Shown here in pieces: positions 26,577 through 35,488 of a DNA stretch of 64,000 nt. Both the position numbers and the translations under genes were made by a program. Location of the stretch: assembly GCA_020850355.1 (NCBI GenBank), contig JADZEX010000086.1, positions 1-64,000 on the forward strand. Direction: 5' to 3'. Every line of letters starts with the position of its first letter. Position 1 is the first letter of the stretch. Under the pieces are notes generated by a model. It ran no database searches and was not told where the DNA came from. It saw nothing but the letters and a program-made list of their open reading frames with translations. The stretch comes from Fimbriimonadaceae bacterium (GTDB lineage: Bacteria > Armatimonadota > UBA10988).

Positions 26577-26673
26577 GAGCAACGCCCGACGAACTGAGTG
26601 GTTGTTAGTATGAGCCTAGTGTCTGCTTAGAACTGGTAGGTCGCGTTCTGAGGCTCTGGCGGCGCTTGTCGTG

Positions 26674-26709
26674 GAGCGGGTTGCCGGCGGCGAGCCGGCC
26701 GGCCCGCTC
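26674..26709. promoter_or_regulatory. GC-rich hairpin in the divergent intergenic region
   Basis: Nested inverted repeat: outer arms GAGCGGG/CCCGCTC (7 bp) and inner arms GCCGGC/GCCGGC around a 5-base loop. It lies just upstream of the HelY promoter, so it may be an operator, a barrier to read-through, or neutral. Confidence 0.3.
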
Positions 26710-26721
26710 CCCACCAACTCC

Positions 26722-26750
26722 TTGCCGCGCCGCCGTCGCTCCGGTACCAT
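26722..26750 (+). promoter_or_regulatory. sigma70-type promoter of the HelY-like helicase
   Basis: TTGCCG and TACCAT are separated by 17 bases. The predicted start near 26757 leaves about 43 bases before the GTG start. Confidence 0.45.
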
Positions 26751-26799
26751 GGGGGCGGTGGGGCGCCGGCGGTGGTGCCGGGGCTGACCGGGGGAATGC

Positions 26800-29187
26800 G
26801 TGCGTTATCGCGAGATTGAGCTGGATGCGTTTCAGGTCGCCGCGATTGAGGCGATCGAGCGGCATGACACGGTGATCGTGGCGGCTCCGACCGGGGCCGG
26901 CAAGACCGTGATCGCCGAGTACGCCATCGAGCGGTACCTGGCGACTGGTCGCCGGATCATCTACACGGCGCCGGTCAAGGCGCTCAGCAACCAGAAGTTC
27001 CGGGACTTCTCGGCGGCCTGGGTCGACCAGATCGGCATCGTCACGGGCGATGTCAGCATCAACCCGACGGCGCCGGTGCTGATCATGACCACCGAGATCT
27101 TCCGCAACACGGTCTTCGACGACCCGGCGCGGCTGCACGACGTGGAGTACGTGATCCTCGACGAGATCCACTACATCAACGACATCCAGCGCGGCACGGT
27201 GTGGGAGGAGTCCCTGATCTTCGCGCCGCCGCACATCGGGTTCATCTGCCTCAGCGCGACGATCCCCAACCTCGACGAGTTTGCCGACTGGATCCGCGAG
27301 ATCCGCCCGCAGCTCAACACCGCGGTGGTTGTCGAGCAGCACCGCCCGGTGCCGTTGGAGCATCACCTGTGGGTTCCCGGCGCGGGCGAGGCGACCTTGA
27401 AGGACGTCCGCCGACTGAGCGATTCGGCCGCCAGCAAGGGCCGGCGGCTGCGCCCGCACGAGGCGAAGCGCGTGCTGGGGGCGGGCCAGCGCGATCCCTC
27501 GGGGACCGGCGACATCGTCGCCCACCTCGAACACCTCAACCGGCTGCCCTGCCTCTACTTCTGCTTCAGCCGCGCCGCCTGTGAGCAGAATGCGCGGCGC
27601 TATGCCGAACACGAGCTGCTCAGCGAGGCCGAGCAGGCGCGGATGCTGGAGCTGTTTGACACGCTCTCGCAGCAGTTCGGCCTGGCCGAGGACGCCGCCG
27701 CGGCGCGGTTGCGGCCGCTGGTCGGGCAGGGCACGGCGTTCCACCATGCCGGCATGTTGCCGATGCTCAAGGAGGTCGTCGAGCGGCTCTTTGCAACCGG
27801 GCTGCTGAAGCTGCTGTTCACCACCGAGACCTTCGCCGTCGGCGTCAACATGCCCGCCGCGACGGTGGTCTTCGAGAGTCTCGAGAAGTACGACGGGGTC
27901 GACACCCGCTACCTGCTGACCCGCGAGTACCAGCAGATGGCCGGCCGCGCCGGCCGCCGCGGGATCGACGAGGTGGGCTACATCTACGCCCGGATCGACC
28001 CGGCGCAGGCGGTGCCCGAGGAAATCGAGCGGATCGTCACCGGCGCCGTCGAACCGACCGAGAGCCAGTTCAACCTCAGCTACGCCAGCATCCTGAGCCT
28101 CTGGCAGCGCTATGGCGAAAACGTCTTCAGCGTCGTCGAGATGAGCTTCGCCAACTTCCAGAACAGCACCCGGCTGCGCGAGCTGGAGGCCGACCTGGCC
28201 GACCTGAAGGCCGAACCCCAGCCGGCGATCGACTGCCTCAAGAACGAGCCGAAGAGCATCCGCCGGTACCTCGCCTCGCAGGAAGAGCTGCGCCGCGCCA
28301 AGAACCGCGCCGACGGCGAGCGCCGCCGGGTGGAGCGCCGCTGCAGCGGACGCAAGCAGCAGCGGCAACTGGCCCACGAGCTGCGGCTAATCGAGGATCC
28401 GATCCAACGGCTCGAAGAGAAGGTCCGCGGCAGCCTCTGCCACACCTGCCAGCGCAAGAAGACCTGCAGCCAGCAGCAGCGGGCGATCAACACCCACTAC
28501 GAGCAGATTGACGATGGCGAGCGGCAGATACTGCGGATCCGGCACCACCACCGCGACCAGATCGCCAAGCGCCTGGCGGTGCTCCGCGAGTTCGGCTATC
28601 TCGACGAGCAGGGCCTGACGGCGAAGGGCGATATGGCGGCCTCGCTGTACGGTTTCGAGCTGCCGATCACCGAGCTGTTCTACGCCGGCTTCTTCGAGAA
28701 CATGAGCGAGCAGGAGATCGCCGCGCTGATGGTCGCGGTGGTCTTCGAGAGCAAGCGCACCACCTGGTACGCCGCGATCGACAACGCCGAGTTGAAGATG
28801 TACCTCCGCGAGGCGGCCCTGGTGATCCGCGAGATCGAACGCCGCGAAGTCGAACTCGGCATCGAGGGCGGCCTGGAGTCGCTCGACGAGAGCCTCACGA
28901 CGACCACCCTGGCATGGATGGACGGCGTGGCGCTGGACGAGCTGACCGCGGTCACCGACGCCAGTGGCGGCGATGTCGTGCGGACGCTGCGCCACGCGGT
29001 CGATCTGTTGCGGCAGTTCCGGCGGTCGCTCGACCAGCACCCGCTGCTGCGGGACAAGATCGACCTCTGCATCCGCCTGCTCCGCCGCGACGAGGTCGAT
29101 GCCGAGCGCCAGCTCCGGCTCGGCCACGCCATCGACCGCGCCGCCGACGTGGCCCGTACAGCGGCGCCGTTGGTCGAGCCGAGCTGA
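26800..29187 (+). CDS. Ski2/Mtr4-like DExH-box helicase (HelY type, DSHCT domain)
   Basis: 795 residues from GTG 26800 with GGGGGA upstream. Motif I APTGAGKT (29-36), Ia APVKALSNQKF, DEIH box (121-124), SATIPN, then FCFSRAACEQNARRYAE, HHAGMLP, TETFAVGVNMPA and the Ski2 motif VI QMAGRAGRRG (near 380). Residues ~440-560 form the helical insertion with LCHTCQRKKTC (Cys547, Cys550, Cys556), a possible zinc site; the C-terminal DSHCT domain ends the protein (LDESLTTTTLAWMDGVAL). Ski2-like enzymes unwind RNA 3'-5' and feed exonucleases; bacterial HelY proteins are known in actinobacteria and cyanobacteria. Monocistronic; convergent with the next operon. Confidence 0.93.
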   Translation: MRYREIELDAFQVAAIEAIERHDTVIVAAPTGAGKTVIAEYAIERYLATGRRIIYTAPVKALSNQKFRDFSAAWVDQIGIVTGDVSINPTAPVLIMTTEIFRNTVFDDPARLHDVEYVILDEIHYINDIQRGTVWEESLIFAPPHIGFICLSATIPNLDEFADWIREIRPQLNTAVVVEQHRPVPLEHHLWVPGAGEATLKDVRRLSDSAASKGRRLRPHEAKRVLGAGQRDPSGTGDIVAHLEHLNRLPCLYFCFSRAACEQNARRYAEHELLSEAEQARMLELFDTLSQQFGLAEDAAAARLRPLVGQGTAFHHAGMLPMLKEVVERLFATGLLKLLFTTETFAVGVNMPAATVVFESLEKYDGVDTRYLLTREYQQMAGRAGRRGIDEVGYIYARIDPAQAVPEEIERIVTGAVEPTESQFNLSYASILSLWQRYGENVFSVVEMSFANFQNSTRLRELEADLADLKAEPQPAIDCLKNEPKSIRRYLASQEELRRAKNRADGERRRVERRCSGRKQQRQLAHELRLIEDPIQRLEEKVRGSLCHTCQRKKTCSQQQRAINTHYEQIDDGERQILRIRHHHRDQIAKRLAVLREFGYLDEQGLTAKGDMAASLYGFELPITELFYAGFFENMSEQEIAALMVAVVFESKRTTWYAAIDNAELKMYLREAALVIREIERREVELGIEGGLESLDESLTTTTLAWMDGVALDELTAVTDASGGDVVRTLRHAVDLLRQFRRSLDQHPLLRDKIDLCIRLLRRDEVDAERQLRLGHAIDRAADVARTAAPLVEPS

Positions 29188-29194
29188 CGGGCAG

Positions 29195-30346
29195 CTACGG
29201 CCCCGCCAGCCAGGCCGCGCCGGCCGCGCCGAACTCCGGCGTGCTGGGCAGGCGGCCGTGCTGTTGGCGGAACTGCCTCACCCACTCGCGTGCCCAGGCG
29301 TAGAAGCGCTGGTGCGTGAAGTAGATCGGCTGCCGCTGGTTCTGGTCGTCGATCATCCAGAAGCCCCGCTGCCGACCGTCCTGCAGCTCGTTGTTGTACA
29401 ACTCCCAATACAGACAGAACGGCACGCCCCAGGCCAGGGCGGCCCGCAGGAAGGTCCGCGACCGAGCGTCCTGCTCGGCCGGCGAGTGCCGCTCGGCGGG
29501 GAAGCCATACTCGCCGATGAAGACCCGCCGGCCTGGTACCCCGTCCTTCGGCGGCAGCTTGCCGGCGAGGTAGTCCAGGCATGGCGCCGGATCCAGGCCG
29601 GCGTCGTAGGCCGAGTAAGAGACGAAGTCGATGCTGGTCTGCGGGAGCACGTCGTTGGTGACCGTCCGGCGGCCGGCCATCGCCAGCTTCACGAGGTTGA
29701 CCTCGCAGTAGCCCCAGACCGCGACATCCTGGTGCGGCACTTCGCGTTTGGCGTCGTCGATGGCGCGCTGGCGGGTGTTCAGCCAGGCGACCATCCCGGC
29801 CACCGCCGCGGGCGTGATGCTGTCGTCGGACTTCGTGTCGTAGCCGCGGCGGAGGTGCCAGTCGCCCTCCCAGTGGCCCAGGTAGAAGCTCTTCCCCGTG
29901 CCGTTGTAGGTCCGCAGCAGATGCACCGCCAGATCATGGATCTCGCGGTACTCGCGGGCCTGGGCTTCGTCCGAGTAGCCCCGGTCCCACCAGCCGCCGC
30001 CGAAGGTGTAGGCCCACAGCACGTAGTTGGCGAAGGGCAGGTCGAAGACCGCGCGGTGCGTCGGCTCGTCGCGCACCAGGGTGGTCAGGTCGCTGACCCG
30101 CGGGTCGGCGGCCGGCACGTTGGCGTTCGGCTTGCCGTGGTAGTCGCGCCCGATCTTGAACTTGATCACCGCCGCGCCGAGCTGCTGGTTGACCTGGGCG
30201 GTCTCCCAGAGCATCGGATCGCCGGTGAACTGGTAGGCCCCGCCGATGGCCTGCGTGCCCAGCACCGTGTTGTAGCGCGCCAACTCGTCCACCGGAGCGT
30301 CTCCCGCCACGCGGATCGCCCAAAGCAGTCCCAGCAGCAGGTGCAT
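29195..30346 (-). CDS. secreted TIM-barrel glycoside hydrolase-like protein
   Basis: 383 residues from ATG 30346 with GGAGGG four bases upstream; a short hydrophobic N-terminus (HLLLGLLWAIRVAG) suggests secretion. Features in order: AYQFTGDPMLWETAQ, IKFKIGRDY, HDLAVHLLRTYNGTGKSFYLGHWEGDW (in parts), VWGYCEVNLV, DFVSYSAYD, and FIGEYGFPAER late in the sequence, then YWELYNNEL. The HWEGD and GEYGFPAE Glu residues fit the acid/base and nucleophile positions of a clan-A (GH5/GH39-like) glycosidase. Substrate unknown. Last gene of a five-gene operon; 12 bases separate it from the EamA stop. Confidence 0.6.
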   Translation of the reverse strand: MHLLLGLLWAIRVAGDAPVDELARYNTVLGTQAIGGAYQFTGDPMLWETAQVNQQLGAAVIKFKIGRDYHGKPNANVPAADPRVSDLTTLVRDEPTHRAVFDLPFANYVLWAYTFGGGWWDRGYSDEAQAREYREIHDLAVHLLRTYNGTGKSFYLGHWEGDWHLRRGYDTKSDDSITPAAVAGMVAWLNTRQRAIDDAKREVPHQDVAVWGYCEVNLVKLAMAGRRTVTNDVLPQTSIDFVSYSAYDAGLDPAPCLDYLAGKLPPKDGVPGRRVFIGEYGFPAERHSPAEQDARSRTFLRAALAWGVPFCLYWELYNNELQDGRQRGFWMIDDQNQRQPIYFTHQRFYAWAREWVRQFRQQHGRLPSTPEFGAAGAAWLAGP

Positions 30347-30358
30347 CCGTCCCTCCGG

Positions 30359-30793
30359 TCAGTGCTTCCAGGCCATCACCACGACCCCCAGACCGACCAG
30401 CCCGATGCCCAGCCATTCCCGCGGCAGGGGGCGTTCCCGCAGGAAGAGCACCGCAAAGCACGCCACCAGCAGCACGCTGAGCTTGTCGACCGGCGCCACC
30501 AGCGAGGCCGGCCCGAGCTTCAGGGCCCGGAAGTAACAGACCCACGAGGCCCCGGTCGCCAGGCCCGAAAGCACCAGCCAGAACCAGGTCCGCGGCGCCA
30601 GGGCCAACGGATTGCTCCACTGTCCGGTGCCGCGCACGAAGACCGCCAAGGCCACCAAGATCACACCGGTGCGGAGCAGCGTGGCGAGATCAGCACTCAC
30701 CCCGGCCAGCCCGAGCTTGGCGCAGATCGCCGTCAGCGCAGCGCACACCGCCGAGCCGAGCGCCCACCCGAACCACGGCGCGGAAGTAGCCAT
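30359..30793 (-). CDS. EamA-family membrane transporter-like protein
   Basis: 144 residues; ATG 30793 has GGAGGAGG five bases ahead. Four or five hydrophobic helices (WFGWALGSAVCAALTAICAKLG, in parts; DLATLLRTGVILVALAVFV; TWFWLVLSGLATGASWVCYF; LSVLLVACFAVLFL; WLGIGLVGLGVVVMAW) with the family signature FRALKLGPASLVAPVDKLS. It is a single-domain EamA (half-size DMT) protein, which would dimerise in the inner membrane. Substrate unknown; relatives move small metabolites. Within a polycistron whose other members handle glycans and thiol redox. Confidence 0.85.
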   Translation of the reverse strand: MATSAPWFGWALGSAVCAALTAICAKLGLAGVSADLATLLRTGVILVALAVFVRGTGQWSNPLALAPRTWFWLVLSGLATGASWVCYFRALKLGPASLVAPVDKLSVLLVACFAVLFLRERPLPREWLGIGLVGLGVVVMAWKH

Positions 30794-30805
30794 CAGAGCC
30801 TCCTC

Positions 30806-30834
30806 CCAGAAAAAGGGTCCTGACCCCTTTGGGG
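30806..30834. repeat. REP-like palindromic element, copy A
   Basis: An imperfect palindrome built on GGTCCTGACCCC flanked by A/T runs, lying directly after the stop of the downstream-facing gene (30835) and before the EamA ribosome-binding site. The same core recurs three times at 40.5-40.6 kb. Confidence 0.7.
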
Positions 30835-31449
30835 CTACCGCAGGTCGACGTTGGGGGGCGTTTCGTAGGCCGCGCCGATGGTGCAGAGGGTGTCGAGGAC
30901 CTCGGCGAAGAGGTCGAAGAGGAGCTTCAGGCGCGCCAGGTCGGTGATCACTCCGACCACCACATACAGCAACACGTCGGTGTCGGGCGGGTAATGGGTG
31001 GCGAAGTAGCCTTCGTGGTCCTGCACGCTGAGGACCAGGTCGGGTTGCGCGGCGACCAGGGCGCGCAGGTTGGCATTGGCGAAGAGCTGCCGCACGCGTT
31101 GCTCGTCGGTGCCTTTGATCACGTAGCCCTCGTCGAACCCGGGGTCGCCGATCTCCAGGTCCTGCATGCCGAACCACTTGGCCACGCCGGTCAGCAGCCC
31201 GGCCCGTTGGATGCTGAAGCGGAAGCCCTCGGGGTTGACGTAGGGCGCCCGCAGGCGGGTGTAGGTGACCGAGGACTTGCCGGTCGAGACGGTGTAGGTG
31301 TCGAGGGTGATGGTCCAGGCTTCGTGGGTCGCTTCGACCTTGGAGCCGTTCCAGAACCCGCCGGCGACGAACCGGGCGCCGGTCTCGGCACACAGTTGCT
31401 GCCAGATCTCGTCGCGGCTGGGGCCAAACAGCTTGCGCAAGAAACTCAT
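30835..31449 (-). CDS. conserved hypothetical protein (204 aa)
   Basis: Starts ATG 31449 with GGGAGGA upstream. Begins MSFLRKLFGPSRDEIWQQL, then ARFVAGGFWNGSKVEA, WTITLDTYTVSTGKSSVTYTR, RAPYVNPEGFRFSIQR, and later HEGYFATHYPPDTDVLLYVV and LFAEVLDTLCTIGAAYE. I recognise the pattern as a widespread uncharacterised cytoplasmic family of about 200 residues, but know no function for it. No signal peptide, no membrane helix. Sits 18 bases after the YpdA-like gene. Confidence 0.75.
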   Translation of the reverse strand: MSFLRKLFGPSRDEIWQQLCAETGARFVAGGFWNGSKVEATHEAWTITLDTYTVSTGKSSVTYTRLRAPYVNPEGFRFSIQRAGLLTGVAKWFGMQDLEIGDPGFDEGYVIKGTDEQRVRQLFANANLRALVAAQPDLVLSVQDHEGYFATHYPPDTDVLLYVVVGVITDLARLKLLFDLFAEVLDTLCTIGAAYETPPNVDLR

Positions 31450-31467
31450 CGCGTCCTCCCGCGCTGG

Positions 31468-32457
31468 TCAGCGCGTCTGACCGTAGTGCTCGACGATCGG
31501 CGCTCCGTGGGTGCGGCCGTTCTCGATGAAGATCTCATTGCCGATGTTGCCGGCGCAGATGCAGCCGGCGACATAGACCCCCGGCACGTTCGAGAGGTGG
31601 CTGACGGGATCGACCACCGGCCGCTTGCTCTGCGGGTCGTAGCTGACCCCGAGCTGGTCGAACAGCTCCAGCAGCGGTTCGTAGCCGGTGAGGGCCAGCA
31701 CGAAGTCGGTCGGCACCCGGAGCGGCCGGTCGTCGCCCAGGCGCAACAGCACGTTGGTCGGCTCGATGCATTCGACCACCGACGGCAGCAGCGCCTGGAT
31801 CGAACCTTCCCGAATGCGGTTCTCGAGGTCTGGCCCGATCCAGTATTTCAGCCCGCTGAAGGCCGGCCGGCGGTACGAGATGGTGACCTGCCCGCCGGCT
31901 CGCCAGACCAGCAGCGCCGCCTCGGCCGCGCTGCCCTTGCCGCCGACGATCAGCACGCGCCGTCCGTGGTAGCGTTCGGGCTCGTCGAAGAAGTGGCTGA
32001 CGTGCGGCAGCTCTTCGCCCGGCACGCCCAGCCGGTTCGGCACGTCGTAGGCGCCGAACGCCAGCACCACGGCCCGCGCGCGCCACTGCGACGGCTGCCC
32101 GACGTGCGACACCGCGCTGACCGTGAAATCGCCGGCCTGGCCTGCGATGCGGGTGACCGTCTGGTAGGTCTCGACCGGCAGTTGCCGCGCCGCGACGACT
32201 CGGGTGTAGTACGCCACCGCCTCCCGCCGGGTGGGCTTGGCGCCGCTGCAGATCAGCGGCACGTCGCCCAGTTCAAGCAGGTCGGGCGTGCTGTAGAAGA
32301 CAAGGTTGGCCGGGAAGCGGCGGATGTTCTCGGCGACCCCGCCCCGCTCCAGCACAACCTGTCGCAGGCCGGCCTGCTGCGCGGCCAGGCTGGTCGCCAG
32401 CCCGCTCGGGCCAGCGCCGACGATCACCAGATCCAGGACGTCCAAGGCACTGCTCAT
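31468..32457 (-). CDS. YpdA-family FAD/NAD(P) disulfide reductase-like protein
   Basis: 329 residues; ATG 32457 overlaps the GHL10 stop (ATGA). N-terminal FAD motif VIVGAGPSGLATSLAA with a following LERGG, central FGAYDVPNRLGVPGEEL, second nucleotide motif VLIVGGKGSAAEAALL, and C-terminal VPGVYVAGCICAGNIGNEIFIENGR. This fits the YpdA family, putative bacillithiol disulfide reductases; no active-site Cys pair of the thioredoxin reductase type is visible, as in YpdA. If the family call holds, the organism may use bacillithiol or another low-molecular-weight thiol. Alternative: an unspecified flavin monooxygenase-like oxidoreductase. Confidence 0.82.
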   Translation of the reverse strand: MSSALDVLDLVIVGAGPSGLATSLAAQQAGLRQVVLERGGVAENIRRFPANLVFYSTPDLLELGDVPLICSGAKPTRREAVAYYTRVVAARQLPVETYQTVTRIAGQAGDFTVSAVSHVGQPSQWRARAVVLAFGAYDVPNRLGVPGEELPHVSHFFDEPERYHGRRVLIVGGKGSAAEAALLVWRAGGQVTISYRRPAFSGLKYWIGPDLENRIREGSIQALLPSVVECIEPTNVLLRLGDDRPLRVPTDFVLALTGYEPLLELFDQLGVSYDPQSKRPVVDPVSHLSNVPGVYVAGCICAGNIGNEIFIENGRTHGAPIVEHYGQTR

Positions 32458-35405
32458 TTCAGCCAGGCGGCCAGCAACTCGGCCTCCGCGGTGGGCATGT
32501 CGGCCGGGCCGCCGGTGTAGCCGGTCATCATGCCGTCCAGGATGACGCGCCCCTGGCCGTAGGTGCCCTCGGCCACGACCGGCCGCCCGGCGGCGTTGGT
32601 CAGGAGCACCAGCGCGTCCTTGGTCACCTGCAGCGTGAGGTGGTCGGCGTAGGCGTGGTCCAGCGTCCAGCCCGCCGGACGGTCGCGGAAGGCGGCGCTC
32701 GCGACGACCGTCTTGGCTTTGGCGTAGCCGTCGCCCCAGCCGAGGGTTGGGAACAGCGCCGGATGGTAGCGCCAGCCGCAGGCGTCGCGGGTCAGCACCA
32801 GGGTGCCGCCGCGCTCGACATAGGTCCGCAGCGCCTCGAACCCGCCACCATGGTAGAGCGGCCAGGGATCCCGCAGTTGCGGCACGATGACGGCCTCGCA
32901 GGCCTGCAGGTGGGCGGCCTCGAAACGGTGCAGCGGGAATGGCGCGAGGCCCTCGAGCTGACCCAGCGCGGCGAGCAACTGCGGGCCGCCGATGCCGGGT
33001 TGGTAGACGCCGACGACCAGTCCCGGCCGCGCCGTCTGTGGCACAGCCAGCGTCGCCCGGTAGGCGGCCAGCTCGTCGGGCGTCCAACCATCGAGCAGCG
33101 GGCCGCGCAGCCGCCAGGGCTGCGGCCGCCCGGCCCCGGCCGGCACCGCGGTGCCCTGCAGAACCAGTTGAAACGGCCCCTGCGGCGCCACGAAGAGGCC
33201 GGTGAACTCTGCCCGCGGGCCATCGAGGCCGACCAGCTTGCCGACCTCACCGAGCTCCTGACCGGTCTCGGGGCGGTACAGACTGACGGTGCCGGCCAGC
33301 GACTTGAACTCGTGGCCGAGGGTGCCCAGCCCACGGCCGAGGACCACCTGACAACGCACCGGCGAGCCGGCTGGCACCGCCCCCGGGGAGTCGTGGCGGA
33401 GGATCGCGTCGGGCAGGTTCCAGGTGGCAGTCGGCGTCTGCGTCGCCGGCTGCGCGGCGGTCGCGGTGGCCCCCTGCCGCAGCGCCGCCAGCAGCCCGTC
33501 CAGGTTGGCCGCGTTGCTGCTGAAGAGCACCCACCCATCGGCCCCGACCTGCCGACAGACTTCGACCTGCGCCAGCAGGTCGGCCGGCTCATTGAGCAGC
33601 CAGGCACCGAGGCCCAGAGCGATGCGGGTGGACCCGCCGCACAACGCGACCTGCGTGCGTCCGATGTCGGCGAGGTCCTCCGCGCGGGTGACGTAGTCCA
33701 TCGGCACGACCAGGTCGAGCCAGCCCTCGCGGACCCAGAGCGGCCAGTCTTGCCGGATCAGGTAGCGGTAGACATGGTGATTGCGCCAGACCGCCGCCGA
33801 GAAACAGATCGCCGGGCGGGCGGCGTGCAGGTCGCGGCTCGCGGTGCGCACCACGCGGTTGATGTTCTCCCGCATCCAGTCCTCGTAGGCGCGTTGCAGC
33901 TCGCCATGCCGCACGTCGGCCGGCCACTGCCCGACGCTCTGCCCCGTGGCCCGCTCAAACTCCCGGCGCGAGACCGGGCCGTAGTCGAAGTCCAGGCTCG
34001 GCTCGTCGGTGTACCGGATGTAATCGAGGTGCACCCCATCGACCGCGTACTTCGCGGCGATCTCGTTGATCGCAGCCAGCTCCAGCGCCTCGTTGCGCGG
34101 GTCGCCGGGATTCGCGAAGGGGGCCTCCTGGCCGGTCGGGTCGACGCTGATGCGACCTTCGGTGCGCAGCCGCTCGCGGTAGGCCGCGGGCGACGAGCCG
34201 AGGTGGTAGCAGACCCGCCAGGCGTGCAGCTCGAGCCCGTAGCGGTGGCAGGCCTCCAGCGCTGTGGCGACTTCGTCGCGCTCCTTGGACCACTCCTCCT
34301 GCGGCAAGAGCGCCGAGGGATAGACCGCGCTGCCGCCGCGGGCGACCCGGTAGAAGATCGCGTTGAGCCCGGCGTTCTTGGCCTGCGAGGCGATCTTCGG
34401 CCAGTCCAGCGGGCGGCTGGCGAAAACCCACAGCCCGCGCAGCTCGTGCTCCGGCGAGGCGGCCAACTGGTAGACCAGGCCGCGCGCCTCGTCCGCCACG
34501 CGGCTGTCGAGGGCCAGGATGGTCGGGATCGTCGCCGGATCGGTCAGCGGCGGCAAAGCCCCGGCGCGGACCCCGAGCGAGGCCACCTGTTCGCGCAACT
34601 GCGTCGCCCGGGCCGGGTCGAGGTCCTGCCTCGCGGCCAGCCTGGTCCAGCGCTGCGTCACGCGGTCGACCAGAGCCAGCGTGCGTTGCCGGGCAGCGGC
34701 GCCCACCGGGGTCCACAGCGTCGGTGCCCCCAGGGCGGCGAAGCTGGTCAGCAGCAGGCCCTTGGCCGTCAGGTCGCCGGGCAGCAGGACATGGCCGAGA
34801 AACCAGCCGGCGCTGTTCTCGGTCAGCGCCACCGCCCCGCCGGGACCGGCCGGGTCCCACTCGGCCAGCACCCGGGTGCCGGCCAGCGGCGTCAACTCGA
34901 AGGCGTTCCAGGACGGCTGGGCGAGACTCTCGGGCAGCGCCGGCGCGGCCTCGCGGGCCGCCTGGGTGAAGCGCAGACCACGGTATTCGCCGCCGGGCGG
35001 GGTCTGCAGGCCACCGCGCTGCACGCCCAGCAGCGCCGGCAACTGCTCGCTGCCCGTGCTGAAACAGGCCAGCAGCCGGCCGCCCGCCACGGTGTACTGC
35101 CGCAGCTTGGCGACCTGCGCGTCGTCCAGGCTGTTGTAGGGCAGGACCACCAGCCGCACCCCGGCCAGGTCGGCCACGCTGAAGTCGGCATCGCTGCGCA
35201 GCTCGTACTCGACGCCGACCGCCTGCAGGCAGGCCACCACGCGACTGGCGAAGCCCGCCACGTTCTCACGGGTGGTCGGTTTGGCCGCCGCCAGGCTGTC
35301 GCCGCGCAGGATCACAATCGGCGGGGCCGCCACGGCGGCGCTGCTCAGCAGCAGCAGGGCGAGGGTTGCCAGCCGGTCGACAGAATGTCGCGAGTTCGGT
35401 ACCAT
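32454..35405 (-). CDS. secreted GHL10-family glycoside hydrolase-like protein with flanking GATase-like domains
   Basis: 983 residues from ATG 35405, giving a signal peptide (RLATLALLLLSSAAVAAPP). N-terminal Rossmann-type GATase/ThuA-like domain (VRLVVLPYNSLDDAQVAKL). Residues ~310-640 are the GHL10 barrel: LRGLWVFASRP, AGLNAIFYRVA, YGLELHAWRVCYHLG, YAVDGVHLDYIRYTDEPS (the family's HLDYIRY signature), SAAVWRNHH, LDLVVPMDYVTRA. A beta domain and a second GATase-like domain (CEAVIVPQLRDPWPLYHGG, YVERGGTLVLTRDA) end the protein. GHL10 members cleave bacterial or algal polysaccharides; substrate unknown here. First gene of the operon running to 29195. Confidence 0.85.
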   Translation of the reverse strand: MVPNSRHSVDRLATLALLLLSSAAVAAPPIVILRGDSLAAAKPTTRENVAGFASRVVACLQAVGVEYELRSDADFSVADLAGVRLVVLPYNSLDDAQVAKLRQYTVAGGRLLACFSTGSEQLPALLGVQRGGLQTPPGGEYRGLRFTQAAREAAPALPESLAQPSWNAFELTPLAGTRVLAEWDPAGPGGAVALTENSAGWFLGHVLLPGDLTAKGLLLTSFAALGAPTLWTPVGAAARQRTLALVDRVTQRWTRLAARQDLDPARATQLREQVASLGVRAGALPPLTDPATIPTILALDSRVADEARGLVYQLAASPEHELRGLWVFASRPLDWPKIASQAKNAGLNAIFYRVARGGSAVYPSALLPQEEWSKERDEVATALEACHRYGLELHAWRVCYHLGSSPAAYRERLRTEGRISVDPTGQEAPFANPGDPRNEALELAAINEIAAKYAVDGVHLDYIRYTDEPSLDFDYGPVSRREFERATGQSVGQWPADVRHGELQRAYEDWMRENINRVVRTASRDLHAARPAICFSAAVWRNHHVYRYLIRQDWPLWVREGWLDLVVPMDYVTRAEDLADIGRTQVALCGGSTRIALGLGAWLLNEPADLLAQVEVCRQVGADGWVLFSSNAANLDGLLAALRQGATATAAQPATQTPTATWNLPDAILRHDSPGAVPAGSPVRCQVVLGRGLGTLGHEFKSLAGTVSLYRPETGQELGEVGKLVGLDGPRAEFTGLFVAPQGPFQLVLQGTAVPAGAGRPQPWRLRGPLLDGWTPDELAAYRATLAVPQTARPGLVVGVYQPGIGGPQLLAALGQLEGLAPFPLHRFEAAHLQACEAVIVPQLRDPWPLYHGGGFEALRTYVERGGTLVLTRDACGWRYHPALFPTLGWGDGYAKAKTVVASAAFRDRPAGWTLDHAYADHLTLQVTKDALVLLTNAAGRPVVAEGTYGQGRVILDGMMTGYTGGPADMPTAEAELLAAWLK

Positions 35406-35488
35406 GCACGCAGTGTAGGGGCGTCGGGGACCTCGCGTCAACGACTGGCAGCGCGCCGCCGGCCGCGGCCGGGGCGCCGGAGAATGGT

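Noticed and set aside
28964-30823. Plus-strand open frame of about 620 codons
   Set aside because: It runs from inside the HelY gene across the reverse of three minus-strand genes (secreted hydrolase, EamA) and has only Arg/Gln/His-rich shadow composition.
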